Source: CAVQCA01 sp963763115
GTDB lineage: Bacteria > Pseudomonadota > Gammaproteobacteria > UBA9214
DNA: 64,000 bases
Direction: 5' to 3'
Assembly (NCBI GenBank): GCA_963763115.1
Contig: CAVXNM010000027.1
Coordinates: 62,001 to 126,000, forward strand
Part shown: positions 33,825 to 42,949 of the stretch, piece after piece
Numbering within the stretch: position 1 is the first letter of the stretch
How the letters are laid out: each line of letters begins with the position of its first letter
Program-made: the position numbers and the translations under genes
The notes under the pieces: generated by a model
Told to the model about the DNA's origin: nothing
The model's input: only the letters and a program-made list of their open reading frames with translations
The model's database searches: none

Positions 33825-35195
33825 ATGGCAAAAACAAAATCGGTTTATGCCTGCAGCGCCTGCGGTGCGCAGTTCCCCCAGTGGGCCGGTCAGTGCGGCG
33901 ACTGCGGCGCCTGGAACACGCTCGCCGAGGTGAGCGCCCTGGCGCCGCAGCGCAGCGGACGCTTCGCCGGCTTTGCCGGTGATGCCGGTGTCAGTGTGAC
34001 GCGCCTCTCGGCAGTCAGACCGGAATCCGGCACGCGGACCTCGGTTGGCCTGCTGGAGCTCGACCGCGTACTGGGCGGCGGGCTGGTCACGGGCTCCGTG
34101 GTGTTGATCGGCGGCGATCCGGGAATCGGCAAGTCCACGCTGCTGCTGCAGGTGCTCTCCACCCTGTCCGCCGACATGAACTCTCTCTATGTGACAGGCG
34201 AGGAGTCGCCGGAACAGATCTCCCTGCGCGCCGCCCGTCTCGGCATCAAGGGCGACAATGTGCAGCTGGTCTCGGAAACGTCGGTAGAACGGATTATCGA
34301 CACGGCAGGCCGGGAAAAACCTCAGGTCATGGTGCTGGATTCGATCCAGACACTCTATACCGAGGCCCTGCAATCGGCGCCGGGCTCGGTCGCGCAGGTC
34401 CGGGAAAGTGCCGCGCAGCTGGTGCGTTTCGCCAAGCAGACCGGCACCGCCATGTTCCTGGTCGGCCATGTTACCAAGGAAGGCATGCTGGCGGGGCCGC
34501 GGGTGCTTGAGCACATGGTGGACACCGTGCTGTATTTCGAGGGTGATCCGGGCGAACGCTACCGGATACTGCGTGCCATCAAGAACCGCTTCGGCGCCGT
34601 CAATGAAATCGGCGTGTTCGCCATGACGGAGGGGGGACTGCGGGAGGTACGCAACCCGTCCGCCATCTTCCTGTCACGCCACCCGGAGGCTGTGCCCGGT
34701 AGCGTGGTAATGGTGACCTGGGAGGGAACCCGGCCGCTGCTGGTGGAGGTCCAGGCGCTGGTGGACCAGAGCCAGCTCGGCACGCCGCGTCGGGTGACGC
34801 TGGGCATGGAGCAGAACCGGCTTTCCATGCTGCTGGCGGTGTTGCATCGCCATGGCGGACTGCTGACCGGGGACCAGGATGTCTTCGTCAATGTCGTCGG
34901 CGGGGTACGCGTCTGCGAAACCGCAGCCGATGTGGCCGTGTTGCTGGCGGTGGTGTCCAGTTTCCGCAATCAGCCGCTGCCGCGGGAACTTGTCGTATTC
35001 GGGGAAATCGGTCTTTCCGGCGAGCTCAGGCCCGTGCCGAATGGTCAGGAGCGACTCCAGGAAGCAGCCAAGCACGGCTTTCACCGGGCTATCATTCCCG
35101 CCGCCAACAAGCCGAAGCAGCCGGTTCAGGGCCTGGAGGTCATGGCTGTCGAACGTCTCGCGCAGGTGCTGGACGTGTTATCAGGAGAGATCTGA
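33825..35195 (+). CDS. radA: DNA repair protein RadA/Sms
   Basis: A 456-residue RecA-like branch-migration helicase used in recombinational repair. It has an N-terminal C4 zinc finger (YACSACGAQFPQWAGQCGDC), Walker A GGDPGIGKST near residue 96, the RadA-specific KNRFGAVNEIG motif, and a C-terminal Lon-protease-like domain (NVVGGVRVCETAADVAVLLA). The start at 33825 matches the usual MAKTKSVYAC start. Its 3' end overlaps the convergent FHA/PilZ gene by 15 bp. Confidence 0.97.
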   Translation: MAKTKSVYACSACGAQFPQWAGQCGDCGAWNTLAEVSALAPQRSGRFAGFAGDAGVSVTRLSAVRPESGTRTSVGLLELDRVLGGGLVTGSVVLIGGDPGIGKSTLLLQVLSTLSADMNSLYVTGEESPEQISLRAARLGIKGDNVQLVSETSVERIIDTAGREKPQVMVLDSIQTLYTEALQSAPGSVAQVRESAAQLVRFAKQTGTAMFLVGHVTKEGMLAGPRVLEHMVDTVLYFEGDPGERYRILRAIKNRFGAVNEIGVFAMTEGGLREVRNPSAIFLSRHPEAVPGSVVMVTWEGTRPLLVEVQALVDQSQLGTPRRVTLGMEQNRLSMLLAVLHRHGGLLTGDQDVFVNVVGGVRVCETAADVAVLLAVVSSFRNQPLPRELVVFGEIGLSGELRPVPNGQERLQEAAKHGFHRAIIPAANKPKQPVQGLEVMAVERLAQVLDVLSGEI

Positions 35196-36155
35196 AAGTT
35201 CGTGTTTCAGCAGGGAGGTGTCACCCAGGTTGATCTCCATCAGCCAGCGGATCACGTCTCTGCCGTGCTCGTCCAGGTCGGCGAAGGCCATGCCCAGACG
35301 GTCGCCGTCGGCCTGCCGGATGACGACTTCGGTACTGAAATAGGAATGGTTGGCCAGCTGCACGCGCAATGTATAGTGAATGCCCGTGCGGCCCGTCCAG
35401 CCGTCCGGCAGTTCAACCAGAGCGCCGGTCAGCGACAGATCGATCAAGCGCGTCTCCCACTCTTCATCCAGTGTCGACAGCAGGGCAGGAGCGTGCAGTG
35501 AAATGCGGGTGAAATGGCGCTGGCTCGTGGTGCCGACGCCTTTATCCGCACCGGCCTCTCCGGCATTCTGCAGCGTGTCGACGTTGTACTCGAACTCGAG
35601 TCCGCCCATGACGATTCTGTCGCCTGCATTCAGCGGATAGGCGTCCTCGCCGATGGTTACCCGGTTGACCTGAGGGAAGGCCTCGCCTTCCAGGTGTGAC
35701 AGGTAATAGCCGTCTTCATGGCGGCTGATCATGGCCGCGAGCGAACCGGCACTGCCGAAGCGCGTGACCGGGCTGTCGAGATTGATGAGCCTGCCCTGGT
35801 GTTTGCCGCCCAGTATCCTGAGCGCCCCCTGCGGTGCAGGCGTGGCCGTGGTCAGCTGTACATGGGAGTGTTCATCGGAGAAGACCAGCGTGTAGGCGCC
35901 GAGAACGATGGCATCTCCGTCCTGGAGCAGGTGTTCGTGTGAGTGTCCGTGATTTATCTGCAACTCGCCGCTGTCGGCGGTCGCAGCGAGGTGATAATTC
36001 CTGCCGTCGCAGGCGATTCTGGCGTGTACCGATCGCAGGGATAAGTCGTCGATCGGGAGATCGCAGGAAGGATCGGACCCGATCAGGATGTCCCTGCCGG
36101 TCAGGATCAGGGACTTCAGTGGTTTGCTGCCGAGACTCAGTGTCAGTTTCGCCAT
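35181..36155 (-). CDS. FHA-FHA-PilZ protein (c-di-GMP effector candidate)
   Basis: A 324-residue cytoplasmic protein. Residues 1-85 form a FHA domain (LTGRDILIGSDPSCDLPIDD, then SLRSVHARI, LQDGDAIVLGAYTLVF), which typically binds phosphothreonine. Residues 110-195 form a second, weaker FHA (ILGGKHQGRLINLDSPVTRF, then LNAGDRIVMGGLEFEY). A PilZ domain at about 210-310 keeps both c-di-GMP motifs: RxxxR in RHFTR and DxSxxG in LIDLSLTGALVEL. The start at 36155 has AGGGTGGA upstream; a GTG three codons earlier is possible. This union of FHA and PilZ would couple Ser/Thr phosphorylation with c-di-GMP. It overlaps radA tail to tail. Confidence 0.82.
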   Translation of the reverse strand: MAKLTLSLGSKPLKSLILTGRDILIGSDPSCDLPIDDLSLRSVHARIACDGRNYHLAATADSGELQINHGHSHEHLLQDGDAIVLGAYTLVFSDEHSHVQLTTATPAPQGALRILGGKHQGRLINLDSPVTRFGSAGSLAAMISRHEDGYYLSHLEGEAFPQVNRVTIGEDAYPLNAGDRIVMGGLEFEYNVDTLQNAGEAGADKGVGTTSQRHFTRISLHAPALLSTLDEEWETRLIDLSLTGALVELPDGWTGRTGIHYTLRVQLANHSYFSTEVVIRQADGDRLGMAFADLDEHGRDVIRWLMEINLGDTSLLKHELSDLS

Positions 36156-36276
36156 GGCGTCCACCCTGGTGTCATTTGTTACCGCACTGATATTCCCAGA
36201 CTCGAACGGCCATGTAAAGCAGGACCGTCCGGTTTATGGCTGTTTTCCGAAAGCTGGAGTATGCAGGGCGCATCGA

Positions 36277-37563
36277 TCAGGTTTTACCGGTATCGGTGTG
36301 CGACTCCGCGAGTGCCGGATGGATGCGCACTGTCTTGACCATGTTTTCCTTGATCAGCAGGATATCGACCGGATGGCGGTCGAGCAGCACGGTGGTGCCG
36401 CCGTCCGGGATCATTTCCAGATATTCGATAATCAGTCCGTTCAGAGTCTTGGGACCATCGGTTGGCAGTGCCATGTGCAGGGCGGTATTCAGGGCGCGGA
36501 TGTTGATGGATCCGTCGACCAGCCAGGTGCCGTCCTGCTGGGGCAGGATTTCGTCGAACTGCGCCGCCGGATCGGAGGTGAATTCCCCGACGATTTCCTC
36601 GAGGATGTCTTCAAGGGCGATCAGCCCCTGCATGTCACCGTATTCATCCACGACAAAGCCGATGCGGCGTTTGTTGTGCTGGAAATTAAGCAGTTGCCGG
36701 TTCAACGAGGTGTTTTCCGGGATGAAGTAGGGCTCGCGCGCGATGCGTTGAAGGGCGGCACGGTCGAGTTCACCCCGGTACAGCAACGGCAGGACATCGC
36801 GCATGTGCAGGATGCCGATAACGTGATCGATATTCTCCCTGAACAGCGGCAGGCGGGTGTACTGGCTGCCCGAAAGCTGGGTGATGATGGCCTCCCAGTC
36901 GGCGTCCATGTCGATTCCGAAGACGTCGTGGCGCGGCACCATGATGTCCTCGACCGTGACCTTCTCGAGGTCCATGAGATTCAGCAGCATCGCCTGGTGA
37001 CGCTTCGGAATCATGGCGCCGGCCTCTTTCACCACGGTACGCAGTTCCTCGGTGGACAGGGCATGGGACATCGTCGCCTCAATCGGCACGCCCAGTAGTT
37101 TGAGAACGGCGTTGGCGATGAGATTTACCAGCCACACCAGCGGATTCAGCAGCTTCATCAGCGGGATGTAGATCCAGGCCGCGGGCAGGGCAATGCGTTC
37201 GGGGTGCAACGCGGCCAGGGTTTTCGGCATGACCTCCGCGAAAATCAGGATCACCAGCGTGAGGATGCCGGCCGCGACGGCGATCCCGGACTCGCCCCAG
37301 AGTTTGAGTGCGATCAGGGTGGTGAGCATCGAGGCGAGAATGTTGACGAAGTTATTGCCGAGTAGAATCAGGCCGATCAGGCGATCGGGCCGTTCGAGCA
37401 GCCGCGCCGCGCGATGTGCGCCGGGGTGACCCTTATCCGCGAGGTGGCGCAGCTTGTAGCGGTTCAGGGTCATCAGCCCGGTTTCGGAGCCGGAGAAAAA
37501 GGCAGACAGCAGGATCAGGATAAACAGCGCAAAAAAAAGTACGCCGAGGTGGATGTCGTCCAA
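36277..37563 (-). CDS. CNNM/CorC-HlyC family transporter protein (DUF21-CBS-CorC_HlyC)
   Basis: A 428-residue inner-membrane protein. The DUF21/CNNM domain (about 5-185) has four hydrophobic segments (VLFFALFILILLSAFFSGSE and GLILLGNNFVNILASMLTTL among them). A CBS pair spans about 205-330 (VTVEDIMVPRHDVFGID, then FVVDEYGDMQGLIALEDILE). A C-terminal CorC_HlyC domain follows (WLVDGSINIRALNTALHMAL, then LNGLIIEYLEMIPDGG). The family is linked to magnesium or cobalt efflux. In many gammaproteobacteria this gene sits beside the CcsA-like gene and ffh, as here. Confidence 0.9.
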   Translation of the reverse strand: MDDIHLGVLFFALFILILLSAFFSGSETGLMTLNRYKLRHLADKGHPGAHRAARLLERPDRLIGLILLGNNFVNILASMLTTLIALKLWGESGIAVAAGILTLVILIFAEVMPKTLAALHPERIALPAAWIYIPLMKLLNPLVWLVNLIANAVLKLLGVPIEATMSHALSTEELRTVVKEAGAMIPKRHQAMLLNLMDLEKVTVEDIMVPRHDVFGIDMDADWEAIITQLSGSQYTRLPLFRENIDHVIGILHMRDVLPLLYRGELDRAALQRIAREPYFIPENTSLNRQLLNFQHNKRRIGFVVDEYGDMQGLIALEDILEEIVGEFTSDPAAQFDEILPQQDGTWLVDGSINIRALNTALHMALPTDGPKTLNGLIIEYLEMIPDGGTTVLLDRHPVDILLIKENMVKTVRIHPALAESHTDTGKT

Positions 37564-37639
37564 ACGGTGACAGTCTCTAGTAGGGTGGTAGAGCTTATAG
37601 TACGGAAATTTAGCCGATCTGTCAGTTCGCGCGGCTGAA

Positions 37640-38449
37640 TCAGCGGTTTAGCACCAGTTCCAGCACGAACTTGCTGCCAAAATAGGCCAGCATCAGGAAC
37701 ATGAATCCGCCCACGGTCCAGTTGATCGCAAGGCGGCTGCGCCAGCCATAGCGCCAGCGACCCCAGAGCAGGGTGGCGAACACCAGCCAGGCGATGATGG
37801 ACAGCACGGTCTTGTGTACCAGGTGCTGGGCAAAGATGTCCTCCAGAAACAAAATCCCCGTAACCAGCGCCAGGGTGAGCAGGGTAAACCCGATGGCGAC
37901 CATCTGGAACATCAGGGATTCCATGGTCTGCAGGGGCGGTAATGAGCGAATGAATCCGCCCGGCTGCCGGTTGTGCAGGTGGCGGTCCTGTATCGCCAGC
38001 AGCAGCGCCTGCAGCACCGCGAGTCCGAGGATGCTGTAGGCGAGCAACGAGATCAGAATATGGGCATCGAGCTGCCAGGAGCCCGACGGGGTGACAACCT
38101 CTCTTTCAGGATACAGCATCATCATCCCGATGCTCAGCGCGGCCACCGGGAACACCGGTATCCCCAGGTTTTCCACCGGCTCCTGGAACGAGGCCAGCAT
38201 CAGCAGGGCCGCGGTGATGAGGAAGATCAGCGAAACCGCATTGAAGAACGCCAGATTCAGCCCGTCCGGCGTCAGGATGGTCGGATAGAGCAGGCTGGCG
38301 TGCAGCAGAACGGCGATGCCGCTGATCAGCAGGATCTGGTTTCGGTGGCAGCCGGGGCCGGAGTAACAGTGCGCGAGCCGCAGCGCGAGCAGTACGCTGG
38401 CCAGCAGGTACAGCACGATGGCGATCGATCCGGCGATGATGGTCGTCAT
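37640..38449 (-). CDS. CcsA/YpjD-like cytochrome c assembly family membrane protein
   Basis: A 269-residue membrane protein with eight hydrophobic segments. The cytochrome c assembly domain (about 65-265) has DAHILISLLAYSILGLAVLQ, then GFTLLTLALVTGILFLEDIF and VHKTVLSIIAWLVFATLLWG, with His residues in the helices as in HemX/CcsA proteins. The WWD motif is not present in full, so it is probably the YpjD type rather than a haem lyase. Relatives next to ffh are common in gammaproteobacteria. The function is uncertain. Confidence 0.85.
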   Translation of the reverse strand: MTTIIAGSIAIVLYLLASVLLALRLAHCYSGPGCHRNQILLISGIAVLLHASLLYPTILTPDGLNLAFFNAVSLIFLITAALLMLASFQEPVENLGIPVFPVAALSIGMMMLYPEREVVTPSGSWQLDAHILISLLAYSILGLAVLQALLLAIQDRHLHNRQPGGFIRSLPPLQTMESLMFQMVAIGFTLLTLALVTGILFLEDIFAQHLVHKTVLSIIAWLVFATLLWGRWRYGWRSRLAINWTVGGFMFLMLAYFGSKFVLELVLNR

Positions 38450-38615
38450 GACGAGGGTCGGGATCCCGATTTCAGGGCGTCATCATCGCACAACTCGACA
38501 GGGCATTGAAGTGAGGGTGTGTACTCGAGGGCATCGAGAGACATTTCCGTGCCGGGATTTCCTGTTCCGGTTATAATTCCCCGCCTGATTCCGCATCAAC
38601 CACGGTTACCCGTCC

Positions 38616-39983
38616 ATGTTTGACAATCTCACCGAACGGCTGTCCCGCACCATCAGGAACCTGCGCGGCCAGGGGCGGCTGACCGAGGATAACATCAAGG
38701 AGACCCTGCGCGAGGTGCGCATGGCGCTGCTCGAGGCCGATGTGGCGCTGCCGGTGGTCAAGGATTTCATCGACCGGGTGCGCGAGCGGGCATCCGGGCA
38801 GGAAGTGCTGAAGAGCCTGACGCCGGGCCAGACGCTGGTAAAAGTCGTCAATGACGAACTGATCCGGGTCATGGGCGAGTCCAACGATGCCCTGAATCTG
38901 AATGTGCAGCCGCCCGCGGTGATACTGATGGCCGGTCTGCAGGGTTCCGGCAAAACGACCAGCAGCGCCAAGCTGGCGCTCTGGTTGCGGGAGCGATCCA
39001 GAAAGAGCGTGCTGCTCGCCAGCTGCGATATCTATCGCCCGGCCGCCATCGATCAGCTGAAGACCCTGGCTGCTCAGGTCGAGGCCGAATTCTTTCCCAG
39101 CTACCCCGATCAGGATCCGGTGGAGATCGCACGGGGCGCCGTCACTCAGGCCCGCAAGCAGCACATAGACGTGGTCATCATCGATACGGCCGGCCGCCTG
39201 CACATCGATGCGGATATGATGATCGAGATCCGACGGCTGCATGAAACGCTGCAGCCGGTAGAAACCCTGTTCGTCGTCGACAGCATGACCGGCCAGGATG
39301 CCGCTGTCACGGCACGCACCTTCAATGAGGCCCTGCCGCTCACCGGGGTGATTCTCACCAAGACGGATGGCGATGCCCGCGGCGGCGCCGCCCTGTCGAT
39401 CCGCGCCATTACCGGGAAACCCGTCAAATTCCTGGGCATCGGCGAAAAGATCGCGGCGCTGGAGCCGTTTCACCCGCAACGGCTTGCCTCGCGCATCCTG
39501 GGCATGGGCGATGTGCTCAGCCTGGTCGAGGAGGCCGAGCGGAAAGTCGACAAGGAGAAGGTCGCACGACTTGCCGGCAAGCTATCGAAGGGCAAGCGCT
39601 TCGATATGGATGATTTTCGCGAGCAGCTGGAACAGATGCTGAACATGGGCGGGCTGACGGGTCTGATGGACAAGCTGCCGGGCATGGGCCAGTTGCCGCA
39701 GAATGCCAAAAGCCTGGTAAATGACCGCGAAATCCACCGCATGGTCGCGATCATCAATTCCATGACCCGGCAGGAACGCAGCTTTCCCGATGTCATCAAG
39801 GGATCACGGCGTCGTCGCATTGCCATCGGTTCCGGTACTCAGGTGCAGGATGTCAACCGGCTGCTCAAGCAATACCTGCAGATGCGCAAAATGATGTCGA
39901 AGATGTCGCGGGGTGGCATGGGGAAGATGCTGCGCAGCCTGAAGGGCAAGACAACCCAGGGATTTCCGTTCCAGGGTATGTGA
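38616..39983 (+). CDS. ffh: Signal recognition particle protein Ffh
   Basis: A 455-residue GTPase that binds signal peptides and 4.5S RNA. The N domain begins MFDNLTERLSRTIRNLRGQG. The G domain has the P-loop GLQGSGKTTSSAKLA (from residue 107), DIYRPAAIDQLK, DTAGRLHID and LTKTDGDARGGAALS. The M domain is Met-rich (MRKMMSKMSRGGMGKML). Length and motifs are normal. Confidence 0.98.
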   Translation: MFDNLTERLSRTIRNLRGQGRLTEDNIKETLREVRMALLEADVALPVVKDFIDRVRERASGQEVLKSLTPGQTLVKVVNDELIRVMGESNDALNLNVQPPAVILMAGLQGSGKTTSSAKLALWLRERSRKSVLLASCDIYRPAAIDQLKTLAAQVEAEFFPSYPDQDPVEIARGAVTQARKQHIDVVIIDTAGRLHIDADMMIEIRRLHETLQPVETLFVVDSMTGQDAAVTARTFNEALPLTGVILTKTDGDARGGAALSIRAITGKPVKFLGIGEKIAALEPFHPQRLASRILGMGDVLSLVEEAERKVDKEKVARLAGKLSKGKRFDMDDFREQLEQMLNMGGLTGLMDKLPGMGQLPQNAKSLVNDREIHRMVAIINSMTRQERSFPDVIKGSRRRRIAIGSGTQVQDVNRLLKQYLQMRKMMSKMSRGGMGKMLRSLKGKTTQGFPFQGM

Positions 39984-40008
39984 AACAGGTTTCCGCGATG
40001 CAAATAAA

Positions 40009-40030
40009 AACGGTGGCCTTGGCCACCGTT
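40009..40030. terminator. Stem-loop downstream of ffh
   Basis: Ten base pairs with a TT loop, preceded by AATAAAA. On the minus strand the stem is followed by TTTTATT, so it resembles a terminator for leftward transcription. On the plus strand it has no T run and could act as an RNA end stabiliser for ffh mRNA. Confidence 0.55.
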
Positions 40031-40516
40031 GAACACTGCGCTTGATCGGCTTAAGTGTTGTCGTTAGATTTGTTCTGCAGTCTCTTTTTACAATGCCGTG
40101 CGCGAACCCGTTTATTATTTAGTGATCAGTGTCCTGGTATGTGGCACTGACATCCGGGTTGATAGCTCCCCCACCTGAATTATTGTCTGTTGCTTGTTGA
40201 ACTTGCATTGAAATAATTGCAATCCTCATGCCAAGTATAAAAATGCCATTGATTGTAGTGAGTTGCAGTTCCTGGCTTCGAGCCGTGCAGGTTGCAATGT
40301 TCAAATGAGTAAACAAATCCGACAATCGACTACCTGTATGGAGCAGGGCATACTTGCACGTAATTACACTGATTAACAATAAGATGAAAATTGTTCTTCG
40401 AATTTATAATAAGCACATTCCCGATGTAATGAATATCGACATCCGCGTTTCGAATCTGCCTTTGTGCGTCGAGTACCGTCCGGCGCGGCAAACCCTTGCA
40501 GGCAGGTGTTCAGCAC

Positions 40517-40544
40517 TTCACATTTACTGGCATTGGCGTAGAAT
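40517..40544 (+). promoter_or_regulatory. Candidate sigma-70 promoter of the rpsP operon
   Basis: TTCACA (40517-40522) and TAGAAT (40539-40544) are 16 bp apart, about 70 bp ahead of the rpsP start codon. Both match the consensus at four or five of six positions. Confidence 0.5.
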
Positions 40545-40613
40545 TACGCGGTTTTCAGCTTGCGGCCCAATGGTTGGCGGCAGTCACGCAGACAAGACAG
40601 AGGATATACATTA

Positions 40614-40859
40614 ATGGTGACGATCAGGATGTCACGCGGCGGCGCCAAGAAGCGTCCCTTTTACCACATCGTGGTGACCGACAGCCGCAACCGGCGGGAC
40701 GGGCGCTACATCGAACGTATCGGTTTTTTCAATCCGATCGCGACCGGTGGTGAAGAGAAAGTCAGAATTGATACCGAGCGTGCGGATTTCTGGTGCGCCA
40801 GGGGCGCCCAGCTCAGCGATCGTGTCGCCCAGTTATTAAAGACGCAGCGGCAGCAATAA
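40614..40859 (+). CDS. rpsP: 30S ribosomal protein S16
   Basis: An 81-residue S16 with the family stretches MVTIRMSRGGAKKRPFYHIV, DSRNRRDGRYIERIGFFNP and RADFWCARGAQLSDRVAQLL. GAGGA precedes the ATG. It is the first gene of rpsP-rimM-trmD-rplS. Confidence 0.97.
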   Translation: MVTIRMSRGGAKKRPFYHIVVTDSRNRRDGRYIERIGFFNPIATGGEEKVRIDTERADFWCARGAQLSDRVAQLLKTQRQQ

Positions 40860-40894
40860 TTCCGTACCTGCCGGATGATTCCGTCCGGGGTGAG

Positions 40895-41431
40895 ATGGCG
40901 ACTGATAGTGACCGTCATGCGCCAGGGACCGATGACGAACCGATCATTATGGGTCGTATTGCCGGCCCGTATGGCGTCAAGGGGTGGCTGCGGGTGGTGT
41001 CCTATACCGAGCGGCCGGACAGGCTGATCGAATATGCGCCCTGGTATCTGAAGCAGGACGACACGTGGCTGCCGACCAGGGTATCCGAGGTAAAGCGCCA
41101 CACCAGGGGCTTGCTGGTGCGTTTGCCGGGCTGTGAGGACCGTGACAAGGCGGCTGAACTGTCAGGGTCGGATATCGGCATCTACAGGTCGCAGTTGCCG
41201 GCGACGGCAGCGGATGAGTACTACTGGGACGACCTCATCGGTTTGTCCGTGGTGACACTGGATGGCCTGCTGATCGGGACGGTCGATCATCTCATCGAGA
41301 CGGGTGCCAATGATGTCCTCGTGGTAAGGGGTGCACGGGAACGCCTGATTCCATTCATCCAGGGAAGCGTCATAGCGCGTGTCGACCTCGATGCCGGTGT
41401 CATACGGGTCGACTGGGATCCTGATTTCTGA
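40895..41431 (+). CDS. rimM: 16S rRNA processing protein RimM
   Basis: A 178-residue 30S maturation factor. The N-terminal RimM domain starts at IIMGRIAGPYGVKGWLRVVS, and the PRC barrel follows (EYYWDDLIGLSVVTLDGLLI, then LVVRGARERLIPFIQGSVIA). The start at 40895 is chosen because it avoids overlap with rpsP. The first 17 residues (MATDSDRHAPGTDDEP) are a non-conserved extension. Confidence 0.95.
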   Translation: MATDSDRHAPGTDDEPIIMGRIAGPYGVKGWLRVVSYTERPDRLIEYAPWYLKQDDTWLPTRVSEVKRHTRGLLVRLPGCEDRDKAAELSGSDIGIYRSQLPATAADEYYWDDLIGLSVVTLDGLLIGTVDHLIETGANDVLVVRGARERLIPFIQGSVIARVDLDAGVIRVDWDPDF

Positions 41432-41443
41432 GCCGAGGGTAAC

Positions 41444-42196
41444 GTGCGGATCGATGTGGTTACCCTGTTTCCCGAGATGATCCGGGCGCAGACCGGTTTC
41501 GGGATCCAGGGCCGGGCAGTTGCACGGGGACTGGTTGAACTGGTGACCTGGAATCCCAGGGACTACACCCTGGACAGGCATGGTTCGGTGGACGACAAGC
41601 CCTATGGTGGCGGCCCGGGCATGGTCATGCAGGTGCAGCCGCTGCGCGCCGCCATACAGGCGGCGAAGTCGGCCGGGCCGGAAGCCCCGGTGATCTACCT
41701 GTCCCCGCAGGGTGGCAGGCTCACCCAGGACACGGCGCGCCGCCTTGCCGGACGGGAGCGCCTGATCCTTTTGGCCGGACGCTATGAAGGCATCGATGAA
41801 CGGCTCATCGACCTGGAGGTGGATGAGGAGATCTCAATCGGCGACTATGTCCTGAGTGGCGGCGAACTGCCGGTGCTGGTGGTCATGGATGCCATCACGC
41901 GTCTGCTGCCTGGTACCCTGGGTGATGCGGATTCCGCCCTGGAGGATTCCTTCATGGACGGTCTGCTGGACTATCCGCATTACACGCGGCCGGAGCAGAT
42001 CGAGGATCGCCAGGTGCCGGAGGTGTTGCTGAGCGGTAACCATGCCGCGATCCACCGCTGGCGTCGCAAGCAGGCGCTCGGCAGGACCCGCCTGAGACGC
42101 CCGGACCTGCTGGAATCGCTGGCGCTCGATGATCACGATCAGGCCTTGCTGAACGAGTTTTTTGAAGAGTATGACAAAGGGATCGCCGGTAGCTGA
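41444..42196 (+). CDS. trmD: tRNA (guanine-37-N1)-methyltransferase TrmD
   Basis: A 250-residue SPOUT methyltransferase that makes m1G37 in tRNAs for Pro, Leu and Arg codons and so prevents +1 frameshifting. It starts with GTG. Conserved parts are MRIDVVTLFPEMI, DDKPYGGGPGMVMQVQPL, the knot motif LLAGRYEGIDERLIDLEVDE, EISIGDYVLSGGELPVLVVMDA and DYPHYTRPEQ. It begins 12 bp after rimM. Confidence 0.97.
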   Translation: MRIDVVTLFPEMIRAQTGFGIQGRAVARGLVELVTWNPRDYTLDRHGSVDDKPYGGGPGMVMQVQPLRAAIQAAKSAGPEAPVIYLSPQGGRLTQDTARRLAGRERLILLAGRYEGIDERLIDLEVDEEISIGDYVLSGGELPVLVVMDAITRLLPGTLGDADSALEDSFMDGLLDYPHYTRPEQIEDRQVPEVLLSGNHAAIHRWRRKQALGRTRLRRPDLLESLALDDHDQALLNEFFEEYDKGIAGS

Positions 42197-42226
42197 CGGT
42201 CTACGAATGCAACAGAGGATTGAGTC

Positions 42227-42571
42227 ATGAGCAATATTATCGAACAGCTTGAACAGGAACAGATGAAAACGGATATTCCGGATTTCAGTCCCGGTGATAC
42301 GGTTGTCGTGCAGGTCAAGGTCAAGGAAGGCAACCGCGAGCGTCTGCAGGCCTTTGAAGGGGTGGTGATCGCCAGGCGTAACCGCGGCATGAACTCGGCG
42401 TTCACGGTACGCAAGATATCCCATGGCGAGGGTGTCGAGCGCGTCTTCCAGACGCACAGCCCGGCCATTGCCTCCATCGAGCTCAAGCGCCGTGGCGATG
42501 TACGCCGCGCCAAGCTCTACTATCTGCGCGAGCGTTCCGGCAAATCGGCGCGCATCAAGGAGAAGCTCTGA
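42227..42571 (+). CDS. rplS: 50S ribosomal protein L19
   Basis: A 114-residue L19 with the signature FSPGDTVVVQVKVKEGNRER, LQAFEGVVIARRNRGMNSAF, FTVRKISHGEGVERVFQTHS and KLYYLRERSGKSARIKE. It closes the operon and is followed by a terminator. Confidence 0.98.
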   Translation: MSNIIEQLEQEQMKTDIPDFSPGDTVVVQVKVKEGNRERLQAFEGVVIARRNRGMNSAFTVRKISHGEGVERVFQTHSPAIASIELKRRGDVRRAKLYYLRERSGKSARIKEKL

Positions 42572-42602
42572 GGCCTGTACGGTCCTGCCTGCCGCCAGCA
42601 TG

Positions 42603-42632
42603 CGGGCGTCCTGGCTTCAGGGCGCCCGTTTT
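42603..42632 (+). terminator. Rho-independent terminator after rplS
   Basis: CGGGCGTCCTG (42603-42613) pairs with CAGGGCGCCCG (42618-42628), with one G-U pair and loop GCTT, followed by TTTT. Confidence 0.88.
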
Positions 42633-42788
42633 GATTGGGGGTTGATCGGCGGCTGATGCAGGTGGACTATCGGCCGAATCTTGAAATCGCCGGGCGGTGA
42701 CCCTATTTCCTGTGTCATAGCGTCGACCTGCAAGGAGAACCATCGTTACCTGTACTTCGCTGTCCACCGATGCAGTGGAAAAAAACTT

Positions 42789-42897
42789 ACCCCCCCTCTC
42801 CCTTCGGGAGAGGGCCGGAGTGAGGGAATAGCAAGCGAGAAAATCAACTGATTTTCTTTCTGCCCTCACTCTAGGCCTCTCCCTGAAGGAGAGGGGA
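42789..42897. repeat. Palindromic repeat, CCCCTCTCCC family
   Basis: The left arm contains CCCTCTCCCTTCGGGAGAGG and GGAGTGAGGGA. The right arm contains TCCCTCACTCTAGGCC-like and CTCTCCCTGAAGGAGAGGGG sequence in reverse order. Each arm is itself a hairpin, so this is a cloverleaf-like element of a type widespread in proteobacteria. It is the only copy in the window. Confidence 0.75.
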
Positions 42898-42949
42898 TTC
42901 ATACAACACCTGGATTTAGTTAGCTATCAAAGTCAGGAGATTCCATCCC

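Larger units (their letters stand above)
39984..40613. other. AT-rich intergenic region between ffh and rpsP
   Basis: These 630 bp have lower GC than their neighbours. Near ffh there is a perfect hairpin (AACGGTGGCC 40009-40018 and GGCCACCGTT 40021-40030) whose T-rich flank is on the minus strand. The last 100 bp hold an rpsP promoter candidate. Frames of 86 codons on both strands lack ribosome sites and recognisable domains. Confidence 0.65.
42572..42949. other. Intergenic region with terminator and palindromic repeat, upstream of htpG
   Basis: These 378 bp hold the rplS terminator and a large CCCTCTCC-type palindrome. I see no clear sigma-32 promoter for htpG, although the palindrome occupies most of the space where one would be expected. 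Confidence 0.6.

Noticed and set aside
33042..34514. A 490-codon minus-strand frame over alr and radA.
   Set aside because: Both plus-strand genes are certain by motif, and the frame crosses their boundary.
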